Below are positions 22,252 through 31,378 of a stretch of 64,000 bases of DNA, in pieces. Origin of the DNA: Roseovarius sp. MMSF_3350 (GTDB taxonomy: Bacteria; Pseudomonadota; Alphaproteobacteria; Rhodobacterales; Rhodobacteraceae); the NCBI RefSeq assembly GCF_030733425.1, contig NZ_JASHIZ010000014.1, positions 1 through 64,000 of the forward strand, written 5' to 3'. The stretch's first letter is position 1, and every line of letters starts with the position of its first letter. The notes under the pieces were generated by a model, which was not told the origin of the DNA, made no database searches, and was given only the letters and a program-made list of their open reading frames with translations. A program made the position numbers and the translations under genes.

Positions 22252-22340
22252 GTCAGCCTCATCTGTGACGGTCGCCTAAAGGGTATATATGTGCGAACCG
22301 CTTATCATGAAGCATGTGACAGTCGAATGACGCCGAAAGG

Positions 22341-22787
22341 TCAGAAGAACTCGCCCGGATCGACATTGCCGAAATTGCCAAGAAGCTGACGCAGGAAGCC
22401 GCCGCCGACCACCGAAGAATCGGTCACGCGGCGGGTCAGCGGCACGATGTTGCCGTCGGCCAGCGAGAATGTCTCGATATTGGCGATGGTGTCGTTCGGG
22501 GCAAAGCTGATCGCCAAGACCTGACGCTCGATCACCTCGGGGCGGTACATGCCCACTTCCTTGAACCGGCTGCGCACGTAATAGTAGTCGCCCCCGCTCA
22601 GCATCCCGGCCGAGGACGGCGGGCCAACCACGTCGTCAACGGTTTCGCGGGTATCCACGCCCACCTGAAGGTTGTTTAGATCTTCCTGAAGCGGGAAATA
22701 CCCGTGGTTGCGATAGGTCGGCGTACAGGCTGTGAGCGCCGCGGCCAGGCACATGACGCCCCCCAGTTTGGCAAACCAGATTTTCAT
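22341..22787 (-). CDS. bamE: BamE/SmpA-OmlA outer-membrane lipoprotein
   Basis: A 148-residue lipoprotein with signal MKIWFAKLGGVMCLAAALTA and lipid-modified Cys21. The SmpA/OmlA fold is shown by NNLQVGVDTRETVDDVVGPP and the strand region DYYYVRSRFKEVGMYRPEVI. BamE assists the BamABCD machine that inserts outer-membrane beta-barrel proteins. It is slightly longer than the E. coli protein because of a C-terminal extension. It is divergent from yceD, an arrangement common in Rhodobacteraceae. Confidence 0.9.
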   Translation of the reverse strand: MKIWFAKLGGVMCLAAALTACTPTYRNHGYFPLQEDLNNLQVGVDTRETVDDVVGPPSSAGMLSGGDYYYVRSRFKEVGMYRPEVIERQVLAISFAPNDTIANIETFSLADGNIVPLTRRVTDSSVVGGGFLRQLLGNFGNVDPGEFF

Positions 22788-22884
22788 GCAACCCCTCTTG
22801 GCCTCTTGAACGGGTCCCCATTGCCCTTTTAATCCGATACAACAAGGTAGCGGTAAGGTTCAAGAAAGGATAGGTCATACGCTC

Positions 22885-23439
22885 ATGACCGAGAAGACAG
22901 AAAATACGAACGTGCTGCATCTGGCACAGATGGCGATGAACCGCCCGCACCCGTTCCGGATCGCGCCCGATGCGCCGACCATGGCACGCATGGCCGACGA
23001 CCTTGGCATCCTTGCGCTGAAGAAAGCCGTGTTCGAGGGCGCGATGCACCCCGACGACGGTGAGAACTGGCGGCTGGAGGCCCGGCTTGGAGCGACTGTG
23101 GTGCAGTCGTGCGTAGTAACGCTGGACCCGGTGACCACCCGGATCGAGGAACCGGTCATCCGTAAGTTCCGCAGAGATTGGCCCGGGGTCGACACCGAGC
23201 AGGAAGAGGTCGAGATGCCCGAGGACGAGACGATCGATCCGCTGACCGACCGAATCGATTTGGGCGAAATGATGCAGGAGGCCATTGCGCTGGCGCTGCC
23301 CCCCTACCCGCGCAGCACTGGGCAGGAGTTGGGAACCGCGCGCTACGCGCCCCCCGGCGTGACCCCGCTGACGGACGCGGATGCCAAGCCGTTCGCGGCG
23401 CTTGCAAAGCTCAAGGAGCAGCTGAAAGACGACGACTGA
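22885..23439 (+). CDS. yceD: YceD/DUF177 family protein
   Basis: A 184-residue protein of the DUF177 family, linked genetically to 23S rRNA processing or accumulation. The acidic middle (PGVDTEQEEVEMPEDETIDP) followed by the conserved DRIDLGEMMQEAIALALPPYP marks the family. It lies upstream of rpmF, plsX and fabH, the order conserved in many bacteria. A 7-bp imperfectly supported hairpin (23451-23472) follows, but without a good T-tract, so read-through into rpmF is likely. Confidence 0.87.
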   Translation: MTEKTENTNVLHLAQMAMNRPHPFRIAPDAPTMARMADDLGILALKKAVFEGAMHPDDGENWRLEARLGATVVQSCVVTLDPVTTRIEEPVIRKFRRDWPGVDTEQEEVEMPEDETIDPLTDRIDLGEMMQEAIALALPPYPRSTGQELGTARYAPPGVTPLTDADAKPFAALAKLKEQLKDDD

Positions 23440-23516
23440 GACCACGAAAGAATCGCTGGACAGCAAGCGATTTCCTTGTATTTTCGCGCTCTCACCGGAT
23501 TTAGGGTTGCACGCCG

Positions 23517-23570
23517 GGCTCTCGAGGGATTAAGAGCCGCGTCAGCGTATGAAACCGGGCCGAAAGGCCC
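23517..23570 (+). promoter_or_regulatory. rpmF leader with two hairpins
   Basis: Two stems lie in the 150 bp before rpmF. GGCTCT/AGAGCC (23517-23522 with 23533-23538) is followed by GGGCC-GAAA-GGCCC (23557-23570), a GNRA tetraloop hairpin ending 20 bp before the start codon. This could be a leader structure affecting translation or mRNA stability of L32. Confidence 0.4.
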
Positions 23571-23590
23571 ACAAGATTTGAGGTTGTGAC

Positions 23591-23797
23591 ATGGCCGTCC
23601 AACAGAACAAAGTATCGAAATCGCGCCGCAACAATCGCCGGGCGCATGACTCGCTGGAGGGTGCGAACTCGAACGAGTGCCCTAACTGCGGTGAACTGAA
23701 GCGCCCGCATCACGTGTGCGTCGCCTGCGGTCACTACGCGGATCGCGAAGTCATCGCGCTGGATGACGAGGTCGACCTGGACGAAGACGCAGCCTAA
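23591..23797 (+). CDS. rpmF: 50S ribosomal protein L32
   Basis: A 68-residue ribosomal protein. [20 protein letters not shown] is the family N terminus. The zinc ribbon keeps all four cysteines (C30, C33, C43, C46, in ECPNC and CVAC), so it is the Zn-binding form. The acidic tail [11 protein letters not shown] is usual in this group. It precedes plsX by 25 bp, so the two are co-transcribed. Confidence 0.97.
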   Translation: MAVQQNKVSKSRRNNRRAHDSLEGANSNECPNCGELKRPHHVCVACGHYADREVIALDDEVDLDEDAA

Positions 23798-23822
23798 GCG
23801 GCGGCATCAAGGGACGCGTCCA

Positions 23823-24923
23823 ATGACGGCATCGGCCGACAGCAAGACCAGCGGGCGCATCCTTATCTCCGTAGACGCCATGGGTGGCGATCTTGGCCCG
23901 GCAACCGTCGTTGCCGGGATTTCCTTGTCTGCAAAGAAAAATGACCGGATCGGGTTCATCCTGCACGGACCCGAGGATGTGCTGAAACCACTGGTGGCCA
24001 AACGCAAGCATTTGGTCGGGCGCTGCGAGATCCGCAATGCCGGCGATGTCGTCGAAATGGAGGACAAGCCGAGCCAGGCGCTGCGGCAGGGCAAGGATAC
24101 CTCGATGTGGTCGGCGCTTGAATCGGTGCGCAACGGCGAGGCCAGCGTCTGCGTCTCCTGCGGCAATACCGGCGCGCTGATGCTGATGTCGGTCATTCGC
24201 CTGCGCAAGCTGCCGGGGATTTATCGCCCCGCCATTGCGGTTCTGTGGCCCTCGCAGAACCCGCAGCGGCACAACATCATGCTGGATGGCGGCGCGGATA
24301 TCCGGGCGGATGCCAAGGACCTGATGCAATATGCGCTGATGGGCACGTCTTATGCACGCAACGGGTTTGGGCTGGAGCGACCGCGCGTCGGACTCTTGAA
24401 CGTGGGCACGGAAGAGCACAAGGGCCGGGCCGAGCTGCGGGAGGCATATGACCTGATCGAGGGCAACGCGCGCAACGGCGATTTCGAATTCGTGGGGTTC
24501 GTCGAGGGGCGCGACCTGCCCGGCACTGTCTGCGACGTGATCGTAACCGACGGGTTCACCGGCAACGTGGCGCTGAAGACCGGCGAAGGCACGGCCAAGC
24601 TTATTCGCGAATTGCTCAAGGAAGCCTTTGCGCACACGCCGCTGTCGCGGCTCGCCTCGATCCTGGCGCTGACCTCGCTGCGGCGGATGGGCAAGCGGAT
24701 CGACCCGAGCCGGGCCAATGGTGGTGTCTTCCTGGGCCTCAACGGAACAGTCGTGAAGTCGCACGGATCCGCCGATGCGACGGGGATTTCCGCCGCCGTC
24801 AAGCTGGCTTTCGAGCTGGCCGATACCGGCTTTACCGAAAAACTGGCGGCACGGGTTGCATCCGCAACGATGCTTGAACAGGATGCCGACAAAGAACCCG
24901 ACAATAACGGTGAACAGGCATGA
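23823..24923 (+). CDS. plsX: Phosphate acyltransferase PlsX
   Basis: A 366-residue enzyme converting acyl-ACP to acyl-phosphate for phosphatidic acid synthesis by PlsY. ISVDAMGGDLGPATVVAGI is the family N-terminal motif, and GGADIRADAKDLMQYALMG and VIVTDGFTGNVALKTGEG are further signatures. I use the ATG at 23823, with AGGGA at good distance; an in-frame upstream start would overlap rpmF. It overlaps fabH by four bases (ATGA), coupling phospholipid and fatty-acid initiation genes. Confidence 0.97.
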   Translation: MTASADSKTSGRILISVDAMGGDLGPATVVAGISLSAKKNDRIGFILHGPEDVLKPLVAKRKHLVGRCEIRNAGDVVEMEDKPSQALRQGKDTSMWSALESVRNGEASVCVSCGNTGALMLMSVIRLRKLPGIYRPAIAVLWPSQNPQRHNIMLDGGADIRADAKDLMQYALMGTSYARNGFGLERPRVGLLNVGTEEHKGRAELREAYDLIEGNARNGDFEFVGFVEGRDLPGTVCDVIVTDGFTGNVALKTGEGTAKLIRELLKEAFAHTPLSRLASILALTSLRRMGKRIDPSRANGGVFLGLNGTVVKSHGSADATGISAAVKLAFELADTGFTEKLAARVASATMLEQDADKEPDNNGEQA

Positions 24924-25894
24924 CGATTCGCGCCGTTGTCGACGGTGTCGGTCACTACCTTCCTGAACGAGTGGTGCCGAATTCTCATTTCGAGACGTTT
25001 CTAGACACGTCCGACGAATGGATCAGGAGTCGGTCAGGAATAGAACGCCGCCATTTCGTCGCCGAGGACCAGACCACGTCCGATCTTGGCACTCGCGCCG
25101 CGCTTGCGGCGATGGCCAATGCGGGCGTAGGGCCGGACGATATAGACGGAATTCTCGTGGCCACCTCGACCCCTGACCTGACCTTCCCCTCGGTCGCCAC
25201 CATGATCCAGAACCAACTGGGCATGACACGCGGCTTCGGCTTTGACGTGCAGGCGGTCTGTGCCGGGTTCATCTATGCCCTGGCAAATGCCAACGCGCTG
25301 ATCGTGTCAGGCCAGGCCAAGCGCTTGCTGGTGATCGGGGCCGAAACGTTCAGCCGGATCATGGATTGGACCGACCGCTCCACCTGCGTTCTGTTCGGTG
25401 ATGGCGCTGGCGCGGTGGTGCTGAGTGCCTCCGAGGCCGAGGGCTCATCGCAGGACCGTGGCATCCTTTCGACCGACCTCAATTCGGATGGGCGCTACCT
25501 CGACATGCTGTATGTCGACGGGGGCGTGTCGTCGACCGGCACCTCGGGCAAGCTGAAGATGCAGGGCAACCTGCTGTTCAGGCAGGCCGTCGAAAAGCTG
25601 ACCACCACCGCCGAGGCCGCTCTTGAGAAGGCCGCGCTGAGCGATGACGATGTCGACTGGATCGTGCCACATCAGGCTAATATCCGGATCATCCAAGGCA
25701 CTGCGAAGAAGCTTGGAATCTCCATGGACAGGGTCGTCGTGACGGTGCAGGACCACGGCAATACGTCGGCTGCATCGATCCCGTTGGCGCTTTCAGTGGG
25801 CGTGGCAGAGGGCAAGATCAAGCGCGGCGACGTGATCGTTTCAGAGGCGATCGGTGGCGGCCTTGCCTGGGGTGCAGTGGTCCTGCGCTGGTAA
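24920..25894 (+). CDS. fabH: 3-oxoacyl-ACP synthase III (KASIII)
   Basis: A 324-residue condensing enzyme that starts fatty-acid synthesis from acetyl-CoA and malonyl-ACP. The catalytic triad is visible: Cys114 in [12 protein letters not shown], His in [13 protein letters not shown] (about 249) and Asn in [14 protein letters not shown] (about 279). Length is standard. Translation is coupled to plsX by overlap. About 110 bp separate it from ihfA. Confidence 0.97.
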   Translation: MTIRAVVDGVGHYLPERVVPNSHFETFLDTSDEWIRSRSGIERRHFVAEDQTTSDLGTRAALAAMANAGVGPDDIDGILVATSTPDLTFPSVATMIQNQLGMTRGFGFDVQAVCAGFIYALANANALIVSGQAKRLLVIGAETFSRIMDWTDRSTCVLFGDGAGAVVLSASEAEGSSQDRGILSTDLNSDGRYLDMLYVDGGVSSTGTSGKLKMQGNLLFRQAVEKLTTTAEAALEKAALSDDDVDWIVPHQANIRIIQGTAKKLGISMDRVVVTVQDHGNTSAASIPLALSVGVAEGKIKRGDVIVSEAIGGGLAWGAVVLRW

Positions 25895-26006
25895 CTGCCG
25901 GAACAAAGCGCGATTTTTCCGCTTAAACTGTACCTCCCAAGTCATTGACATTGACTCGGAAAATTCTTCACCCCTAAAGTTCTCTGCAAACGGCAAAGGG
26001 GATGTG

Positions 26007-26309
26007 ATGACAAATGACACGGTGACACGGATGGACCTGAGCGAAGCGGTGTTTCGCGAAGTAGGTCTGTCGCGCAACGATTCCGCCCAGCTGGTCGAAA
26101 GCGTTCTGGAGCATATGTCGGACGCGTTGGTGCGGGGCGAACAGGTTAAGATCTCGTCCTTCGGCACCTTCTCGGTGCGTGACAAGTCGGCCCGCGTCGG
26201 GCGCAATCCCAAGACCGGAGAAGAGGTCCCGATCAATCCACGGCGTGTTCTCACATTTCGTCCGTCGCACCTGATGAAAGACCGGGTGGCGGCCGGCAAC
26301 AAGGCCTGA
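26007..26309 (+). CDS. ihfA: Integration host factor subunit alpha
   Basis: A 100-residue DNA-bending protein of the HU/IHF family. [20 protein letters not shown] and [21 protein letters not shown] form the beta-arm that wraps DNA. The start at 26007 follows AAGGGG, and the longer upstream frame overlaps fabH and is not used. The partner ihfB is not in the window. It is 10 bp before a MerR gene, a pairing conserved across alphaproteobacteria. Confidence 0.95.
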   Translation: MTNDTVTRMDLSEAVFREVGLSRNDSAQLVESVLEHMSDALVRGEQVKISSFGTFSVRDKSARVGRNPKTGEEVPINPRRVLTFRPSHLMKDRVAAGNKA

Positions 26310-26319
26310 GAACCAGCCG

Positions 26320-27318
26320 ATGGCCAAATCCGCCGACGCGTTCCGGACCATCAGCGAGGTCGCCGACTGGCTTGAAACCCCGGCGCATGTGCTGCGATTC
26401 TGGGAAAGCAAGTTCAGCCAGGTGAAGCCGGTGAAGCGCGCCGGTGGGCGGCGGTACTACCGGCCCGCGGACATGAAGCTGTTGGGCGGGATCAAGAAGC
26501 TGCTGCATGACGATGGGATGACCATCAAGGGCGTGCAAAAGATGCTGCGGGAACAGGGCGTGGGATATGTCTCGGACTTTTCCCAGCCATTGGGAGATGC
26601 GGCGGATGACGTCGTCATAGATCACGTCGAAGATACACCATCAGCGGATCGGGCGGACGCCAACGCGCCCGAAACCAAGCCAGTTTCGACGGACGAGGTA
26701 CCGCGCCCTGTCCCGCCTGCCGTTTCCCCCCCCGCCGGGTCCGAACCGGCTCGGGCTGAGCCGGACGCACCCCCGCCACCGCATTCCCCAAGCGCCGCGC
26801 CGGATCCGGCGCCGCTTACGCCAAGTGCCGCGCCCGAGCCTGCCCCTGTGGCGTCAAGTTTGCCGCCGCGGCCGGATCCTGTTTCCCAGCCTCCGACCCC
26901 GTCATCCGGGCCGCTGGACAGCGTGGACGCGGATATCCCGCCGACCTTCAGCCGGCGCAATGCCGAAGCCGAGTCCGGGCCGGAGCAAGAAGCAGAGCCC
27001 GAGCAGCAGGAAGAAGACTCCCCGCCGCTGCCGAGTTTTCTGCAACGGAGGAACGCCACGCCTGATACACCTTCGGCTCGCGCAACAGGAGACGACGCCC
27101 CGGCCACCGACCCGGAGCCTGCAGGCGCCGGGCCAGCCGTGCCGGAACCGATCGAGGTTGATTTGCCCGATGACCCGGATGACGGAATTGCCGCCGAACC
27201 GGGTGTGCTATCCATGCTGGCGCGGGTGCGCAGACCGTTGACACCCGACACGATTGCCGGTCTGGAAAGCCTGCTGTCGCGATTGCGCGCGACGACGGGT
27301 TCCGCCCCCAGAGAGTAG
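26320..27318 (+). CDS. MerR-family regulator with long Pro/Ala-rich tail
   Basis: A 332-residue protein. Residues 1-75 form a MerR winged helix ([43 protein letters not shown]). There are no effector-binding cysteines. Residues about 105-290 are low-complexity and disordered, rich in Pro, Ala, Ser and Glu (for example [14 protein letters not shown]). A short conserved-looking end follows ([20 protein letters not shown]). It sits 10 bp after ihfA, a conserved pairing, but the tail is unusual for MerR proteins. The target genes are unknown. Confidence 0.87.
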   Translation: MAKSADAFRTISEVADWLETPAHVLRFWESKFSQVKPVKRAGGRRYYRPADMKLLGGIKKLLHDDGMTIKGVQKMLREQGVGYVSDFSQPLGDAADDVVIDHVEDTPSADRADANAPETKPVSTDEVPRPVPPAVSPPAGSEPARAEPDAPPPPHSPSAAPDPAPLTPSAAPEPAPVASSLPPRPDPVSQPPTPSSGPLDSVDADIPPTFSRRNAEAESGPEQEAEPEQQEEDSPPLPSFLQRRNATPDTPSARATGDDAPATDPEPAGAGPAVPEPIEVDLPDDPDDGIAAEPGVLSMLARVRRPLTPDTIAGLESLLSRLRATTGSAPRE

Positions 27319-27341
27319 CGCGTGAATCTGGAATTTCCCCC

Positions 27342-27369
27342 TTGTCCTTGGCGCGAAAACCAGTATGAA
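27342..27369 (+). promoter_or_regulatory. Candidate promoter of tRNA-Pro
   Basis: TTGTCC (27342-27347) and TATGAA (27364-27369) with a 16-bp spacer end 11 bp before the tRNA. This predicts a leader of only a few bases. The match is fair but not strong. Confidence 0.4.
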
Positions 27370-27380
27370 CGGCCAGACGT

Positions 27381-27457
27381 CGGGCTATGGCGCAGCCTGG
27401 TAGCGCGTCCGTCTGGGGGACGGAAGGTCGCAGGTTCGAGTCCTGCTAGCCCGACCA
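27381..27457 (+). tRNA. tRNA-Pro (anticodon GGG)
   Basis: A 77-base tRNA with an acceptor stem CGGGCTA/TAGCCCG, encoded discriminator A and CCA end. The anticodon stem is TCCGT/ACGGA and the loop CTGGGGG gives anticodon GGG, reading CCC and CCU proline codons. The T arm is GCAGGTTCGAGTCCTGC. No second tRNA follows. Confidence 0.97.
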
Positions 27458-27536
27458 ATTCTTCGCGTACCAAGGGCCTTTTATCCGCGCCCCGGGGCAC
27501 TGCAATTGCCGCGCTGGCGCGTGCGGGGGGGATCGA

Positions 27537-28613
27537 ATGACCGGCGTTCTGGCCAGCCAGCAACTGAAGGCGATGATCCTGGATGGGCGCCTTTCGGCAC
27601 AGCCGGCGATCACCGACGAACAGGTACAGCCCGCGTCGCTGGATTTGAGGCTTGGCACGACGGCGTACCGGGTCCGGGCGTCGTTCCTTGCCGGAACCGG
27701 TGCGAAGGTCGAGGACCGGTTGAAAGAATTCGAGATGCACCGGATCGACCTGTCGGACGGCGCGGTGCTGGAGAAGGGCTGTGTCTATGTCGTGCCGTTG
27801 ATGGAGCGGCTGGACCTGCCCTCGGATGTTCATGCGGTGGCAAATGCCAAATCCTCGACCGGGCGGTTGGATCTTCTGACGCGCACGATTACCGATGGCG
27901 GCGAGGAGTTCGACCGTATCCCGGCGGGCTATACCGGGCCGCTTTATGCCGAGATCTGTCCACGGTCCTTTTCGGTGCTCGTGCGGCCGGGCATGCGGCT
28001 GAACCAGATCAGGTTCCGTGCGGGCCAGGCAGTTCTGAACGATGCCGCGCTGAGCGCATTGCACGTTGAAAGCCCGCTGGTGAACGGCCCGCCGGTTATC
28101 AGCGACGGGCTGGGATTTTCGGTCGACCTGAAGCCTGAGGCGGGCACGCTGGTGGGTTATCGCGCGAAGCCGCACACAGGTGTGATCGACCTGGACAACA
28201 TCGCGGGCTATGATGCCGCCGACTACTGGGAAGAGGTGCATAGTGACACGGGCCGCATCATCCTGGACCCCGGCGCGTTCTATATCCTGGTGAGCCGCGA
28301 GGCGGTGCATATTCCGCCGGCCTATGCCGCCGAGATGGCACCATACCTGGCAATGGTGGGCGAGTTCCGGGTGCATTACGCGGGTTTTTTCGACCCCGGG
28401 TTCGGCCATGACGCTGCAGGCGGCGCGGGATCGCGCGGAGTTCTCGAAGTGCGCTGTCACGAGGCGCCATTCGTGCTGGAACACGGGCAGATTGTAGGGC
28501 GGCTGGTCTATGAGCAGATGGACGAGGTGCCCGAGCAGCTTTACGGCGCTGGCATCGCGTCGAACTACCAGGGTCAGGGGCTCAAGCTGTCAAAGCATTT
28601 CCGCGCGACCTAG
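27537..28613 (+). CDS. dcd: 2'-deoxycytidine triphosphate deaminase, double-length form
   Basis: A 358-residue dCTP deaminase/dUTPase-fold protein that makes dUTP for dTMP synthesis. DEQVQPASLDLRLGTTAYRV and AKSSTGRLDLLTRTI carry the conserved nucleotide-binding residues. It is nearly twice the length of the E. coli enzyme, which is the usual alphaproteobacterial form and may represent an internal duplication of the fold. Its stop shares bases with the stop of the convergent small gene (CTAG at 28610-28613). Confidence 0.88.
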   Translation: MTGVLASQQLKAMILDGRLSAQPAITDEQVQPASLDLRLGTTAYRVRASFLAGTGAKVEDRLKEFEMHRIDLSDGAVLEKGCVYVVPLMERLDLPSDVHAVANAKSSTGRLDLLTRTITDGGEEFDRIPAGYTGPLYAEICPRSFSVLVRPGMRLNQIRFRAGQAVLNDAALSALHVESPLVNGPPVISDGLGFSVDLKPEAGTLVGYRAKPHTGVIDLDNIAGYDAADYWEEVHSDTGRIILDPGAFYILVSREAVHIPPAYAAEMAPYLAMVGEFRVHYAGFFDPGFGHDAAGGAGSRGVLEVRCHEAPFVLEHGQIVGRLVYEQMDEVPEQLYGAGIASNYQGQGLKLSKHFRAT

Positions 28614-28828
28614 AACTTTCCGATCTTGCGCGCGACGCGCATCGACTGGCGCATGCGCTTTTGCGTTTCGGCCGTCTGCCGCTTGTGCTGCGGATTTGGC
28701 GCGCCCTTGCCATCGGCGGGTTTCTTGCCGCGTTTCGACATCTTGTCGATACCGGCGTTCACGCCCGTGCGGATCAGGCGGTTCATCACCATGCGGATGA
28801 TCATGCTTACGATACGGTTGGCGTTCAT
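28610..28828 (-). CDS. Small basic hypothetical protein
   Basis: A 72-residue, very basic protein. An N-terminal helix rich in Ile/Met (IVSMIIRMVMNRLIRTGV) is amphipathic, and the rest is Lys/Arg-rich (MSKRGKKPADGKG, TQKRMRQSMRVARKIGKF). I recall similar short proteins in Rhodobacteraceae but no function. Nucleic-acid or membrane-surface binding would fit the charge. A GGAGGG site precedes the start. Confidence 0.68.
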   Translation of the reverse strand: MNANRIVSMIIRMVMNRLIRTGVNAGIDKMSKRGKKPADGKGAPNPQHKRQTAETQKRMRQSMRVARKIGKF

Positions 28829-28912
28829 TGCGCCCTCCTCGACCTGTGCGTTTCCAAGTATGTAACACGGAAACTTGAATTTTTCAGGGCGCTTTCGCAG
28901 AATTATCGGGAT

Positions 28913-29584
28913 TTAATCCTCGAATAGCTCGCTCTGGCCTTCCCCGGTCTGTTCGTCCAGGTCCTCGTCTCCCTCGCCCATCTGCGGCATGTCACCGGGC
29001 GGTGGTCGGTTCTCCAGGAGACCCGCGGCGCGCAATTCCTTGAGCCCCGGCAGATCGCGGGCGTTTTCCAGACCGAAATGGTCGAGGAAATGCGGCGTGA
29101 CCACAAAGGTCACAGGGCGGCCCGGCGTCATCTTGCGGCGTCCGAAGCGGATCCACTCCATTTCCAGCAACTGGTCAACCGTGCCGCGGCTGACACTGAC
29201 GCCGCGGATTTCCTCGATCTCGGCGCGGGTGACGGGTTGGTGATAGGCGATGATGGCCAGGGTTTCGATCGCGGCGCGGCTGAGCTTGCGGGTCTCGACG
29301 GTTTCCTTTTGCATCAGAAATCCGAGGTCGGGTGCCGTGCGCATGGCCCAGGCATCGCCGACTTTGACCAGATGCACGCCCCGCCCCTCGTAGCGTTTGC
29401 GCAAGTGCACCAGTGCCTCGGCGGCGTCGCAGCCATGGGGCATCCGCGCCTCGATTTCCCTGGCCGAGACAGGCTCTGAGGTGGCGAAGAGGATCGCCTC
29501 GCACATCCGCTCCTGTTCGGCCATGGGCGGAGCCTCGAACAGGCTTTCCTCCTGCGGCGCGGGGTGTTCGGTGTCGTCCGACAT
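28913..29584 (-). CDS. scpB: Segregation and condensation protein B
   Basis: A 223-residue kleisin-interacting subunit of the Smc-ScpAB condensin. Two winged-helix domains are visible: CEAILFATSEPVSAREIEAR and KLSRAAIETLAIIAYHQPVT, with ITRAEIEEIRGV-like sequence (here VTRAEIEEIRGVSVSRGTVD). A non-conserved acidic tail follows. It begins 5 bp after scpA ends, in the conserved argS-SPOR-nagZ-scpA-scpB order of this family of bacteria. Confidence 0.95.
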   Translation of the reverse strand: MSDDTEHPAPQEESLFEAPPMAEQERMCEAILFATSEPVSAREIEARMPHGCDAAEALVHLRKRYEGRGVHLVKVGDAWAMRTAPDLGFLMQKETVETRKLSRAAIETLAIIAYHQPVTRAEIEEIRGVSVSRGTVDQLLEMEWIRFGRRKMTPGRPVTFVVTPHFLDHFGLENARDLPGLKELRAAGLLENRPPPGDMPQMGEGDEDLDEQTGEGQSELFED

Positions 29585-29589
29585 GGGCT

Positions 29590-30378
29590 CTATCCTTTAC
29601 GCCGCAATTCCAGCGGCGCGAAAACCTCGGACTGGCGCAGTTCAACCTTGCCCTCCTTGGTCAGTTCCAGCGCGGCGGCGAAGGTCGACGCGGTGGCCGA
29701 GCGTCGGCGCGCCGGATCGGCAGTAAAGCCGTCGGGCAGGTAGGAGGCGATGTCGGTCCATGTGCCGGCAAAGCCGATCAGGCCGCGCATCCGTTCCAGC
29801 GCCTGTTCCAAGGTAAAGAGCGCCTCGCGGTCGAATGCGTAGGGACGAAATTCGTCCTTGGTGCGGATGCGGGCATAGCCCTGCATCAGGTCCAGCAGCG
29901 TGGCCGTGTATTGCACGCGGCGAATGCGCGTCACGTCTTCGGGCAGGCCGCGGGCGAAGAAATCGCGACCAAGCTGGTCGCGGCCCATCAGCCGGGCGGA
30001 GGCCTCGCGCATGGCTTGCAGGCGCTCAAGCTGGAAGGCGAGATGCGCGGCAAGCTCCTCGCCCGAGGGGCCCTCTTCCGCCGGGTCGGGCGGCAGCAGG
30101 AGGCGGGATTTGAGGAAAGCCAGCCAGGCGGCCATGACGAGGTAATCAGCCGCAAGTTCGAGGCGCAGCGCCTTGGCGCGTTCAACGAAGGCAAGGTATT
30201 GTTCGGCCAACTGCAGGACGGAGATCTTGCGCAGGTCGACCTTTTGCGTGCGGCTGAGCGTCAGCAGCAGGTCAAGCGGCCCCTCGTAGCCGTCCACGTC
30301 GACGATCAGCGCCTCGGCCGCCATGCGGTCGCTCACGCTTTCTATCTGTCCCATTTCCTCGAATGTATCTTCAGACAT
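29590..30378 (-). CDS. scpA: Segregation and condensation protein A
   Basis: A 262-residue kleisin that bridges Smc heads. VDGYEGPLDLLLTLSRTQKVDL is the N-terminal signature, and LAADYLVMAAWLAFLKSRLLLP follows. The C-terminal winged helix is around FAAALELTKEGKVELRQSEVFAPLEL. The start is the ATG at 30378, which overlaps the nagZ stop by eight bases; the longer frame reading to 30459 lies inside nagZ and is not used. Confidence 0.95.
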   Translation of the reverse strand: MSEDTFEEMGQIESVSDRMAAEALIVDVDGYEGPLDLLLTLSRTQKVDLRKISVLQLAEQYLAFVERAKALRLELAADYLVMAAWLAFLKSRLLLPPDPAEEGPSGEELAAHLAFQLERLQAMREASARLMGRDQLGRDFFARGLPEDVTRIRRVQYTATLLDLMQGYARIRTKDEFRPYAFDREALFTLEQALERMRGLIGFAGTWTDIASYLPDGFTADPARRRSATASTFAAALELTKEGKVELRQSEVFAPLELRRKG

Positions 30379-31378
30379 TGCCCCGACCGTGCAGCAGTCC
30401 GGCAAGCTTTGCCTCCAGCGCGGGAATGTCAACCTTTGTTGGGCTTTTCCGCGCAGCAAGGGCGGCCTTGGCGCGCCGAAGGGCAGTCCCGGACAAAACG
30501 CCGGAGGCCTCCGTAACCGCCTTCATTTCGTCGAAAGTGCCGTTGCAATGCAGGATCACGTCGCAGCCGGCGTCGAGCGACTGACGCGACAGCGTGGCAA
30601 GATCGCCCTTGAGAGCTTTCATGGATATGTCGTCGGTCATGATCAGACCGTCAAAGCCGATCCGATCACGGATGAGTTGCATCATCCGGGGCGACGTCGT
30701 GGCGGGCAGCGCATCGCAAGCCTCGTAGACGAGATGCGCGGTCATGCCCATCGGCAAGTCATTGAGCGCAGCGAAAGGCCGGAAGTCGGTCGCGGTGAGC
30801 GTGTCGATGTCAGTATCGACGACAGGCAGGTCGAAATGACTGTCCACGACGGCGCGGCCGTGACCAGGGATGTGCTTGACCACCGGCAATACGCCTCCGT
30901 CCAGGTGCGCGTTGGCCACGGCGCGGCCTACTTTCGCCACCGTATCGGGATCCTGCCCATAACAGCGGTTCTTGAGAAACGGATGTGTCTCGCGCCCGGC
31001 GACGTCCACCAGCGGGGCACAGTTGGCATCGATGCCCAACTCGTGCAGTTCATGCGCGATAATGCGGTAACGGGCGTACATCGCCTGTTCGGCATGCGGG
31101 CCGGCCAGTTGGACCTGTTCCAGAGGCGGAAGCCATTCCCGCCATACGGGGCCGCGCAGACGCTGGACGCGTCCGCCTTCCTGATCGATCAGGATGCTGG
31201 CGTGGTGATTGGCCGCGAGGCGCAAGCTGTCGCAGAGCGCGCGAACCTGATCTGGCGTGTCGATATTGCGGGCAAAGAGGATGAACCCGAAGGGGCGGGA
31301 CGCACGAATGAGCGCGGTCTCGTCCGGGGTCAGTTCCGTGCCGGCCACGCCAAGGATCGTGGCGCCAAGCGTGCTCAC
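30371..31378 (-). CDS. nagZ: Beta-N-acetylhexosaminidase NagZ
   Basis: A 335-residue cytoplasmic GH3 glycosidase that removes GlcNAc from anhydromuropeptides in cell-wall recycling. Motifs: KHIPGHGRAVVDSHFDLPVV, with the His-containing loop, and FDGLIMTDDISMKAL, with the nucleophile aspartate. The start is GTG and overlaps the preceding SPOR gene's stop by three or four bases (GTGA). It overlaps scpA downstream, so all three are one transcript. Confidence 0.95.
   Translation of the reverse strand: MSTLGATILGVAGTELTPDETALIRASRPFGFILFARNIDTPDQVRALCDSLRLAANHHASILIDQEGGRVQRLRGPVWREWLPPLEQVQLAGPHAEQAMYARYRIIAHELHELGIDANCAPLVDVAGRETHPFLKNRCYGQDPDTVAKVGRAVANAHLDGGVLPVVKHIPGHGRAVVDSHFDLPVVDTDIDTLTATDFRPFAALNDLPMGMTAHLVYEACDALPATTSPRMMQLIRDRIGFDGLIMTDDISMKALKGDLATLSRQSLDAGCDVILHCNGTFDEMKAVTEASGVLSGTALRRAKAALAARKSPTKVDIPALEAKLAGLLHGRGNV

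Noticed and set aside
26622..28484. 620-codon minus-strand frame over the MerR gene, tRNA and dcd
   Set aside because: It runs through a tRNA and two convincing genes. Its Ser/Gly-rich part is the reverse of the Pro-rich tail.
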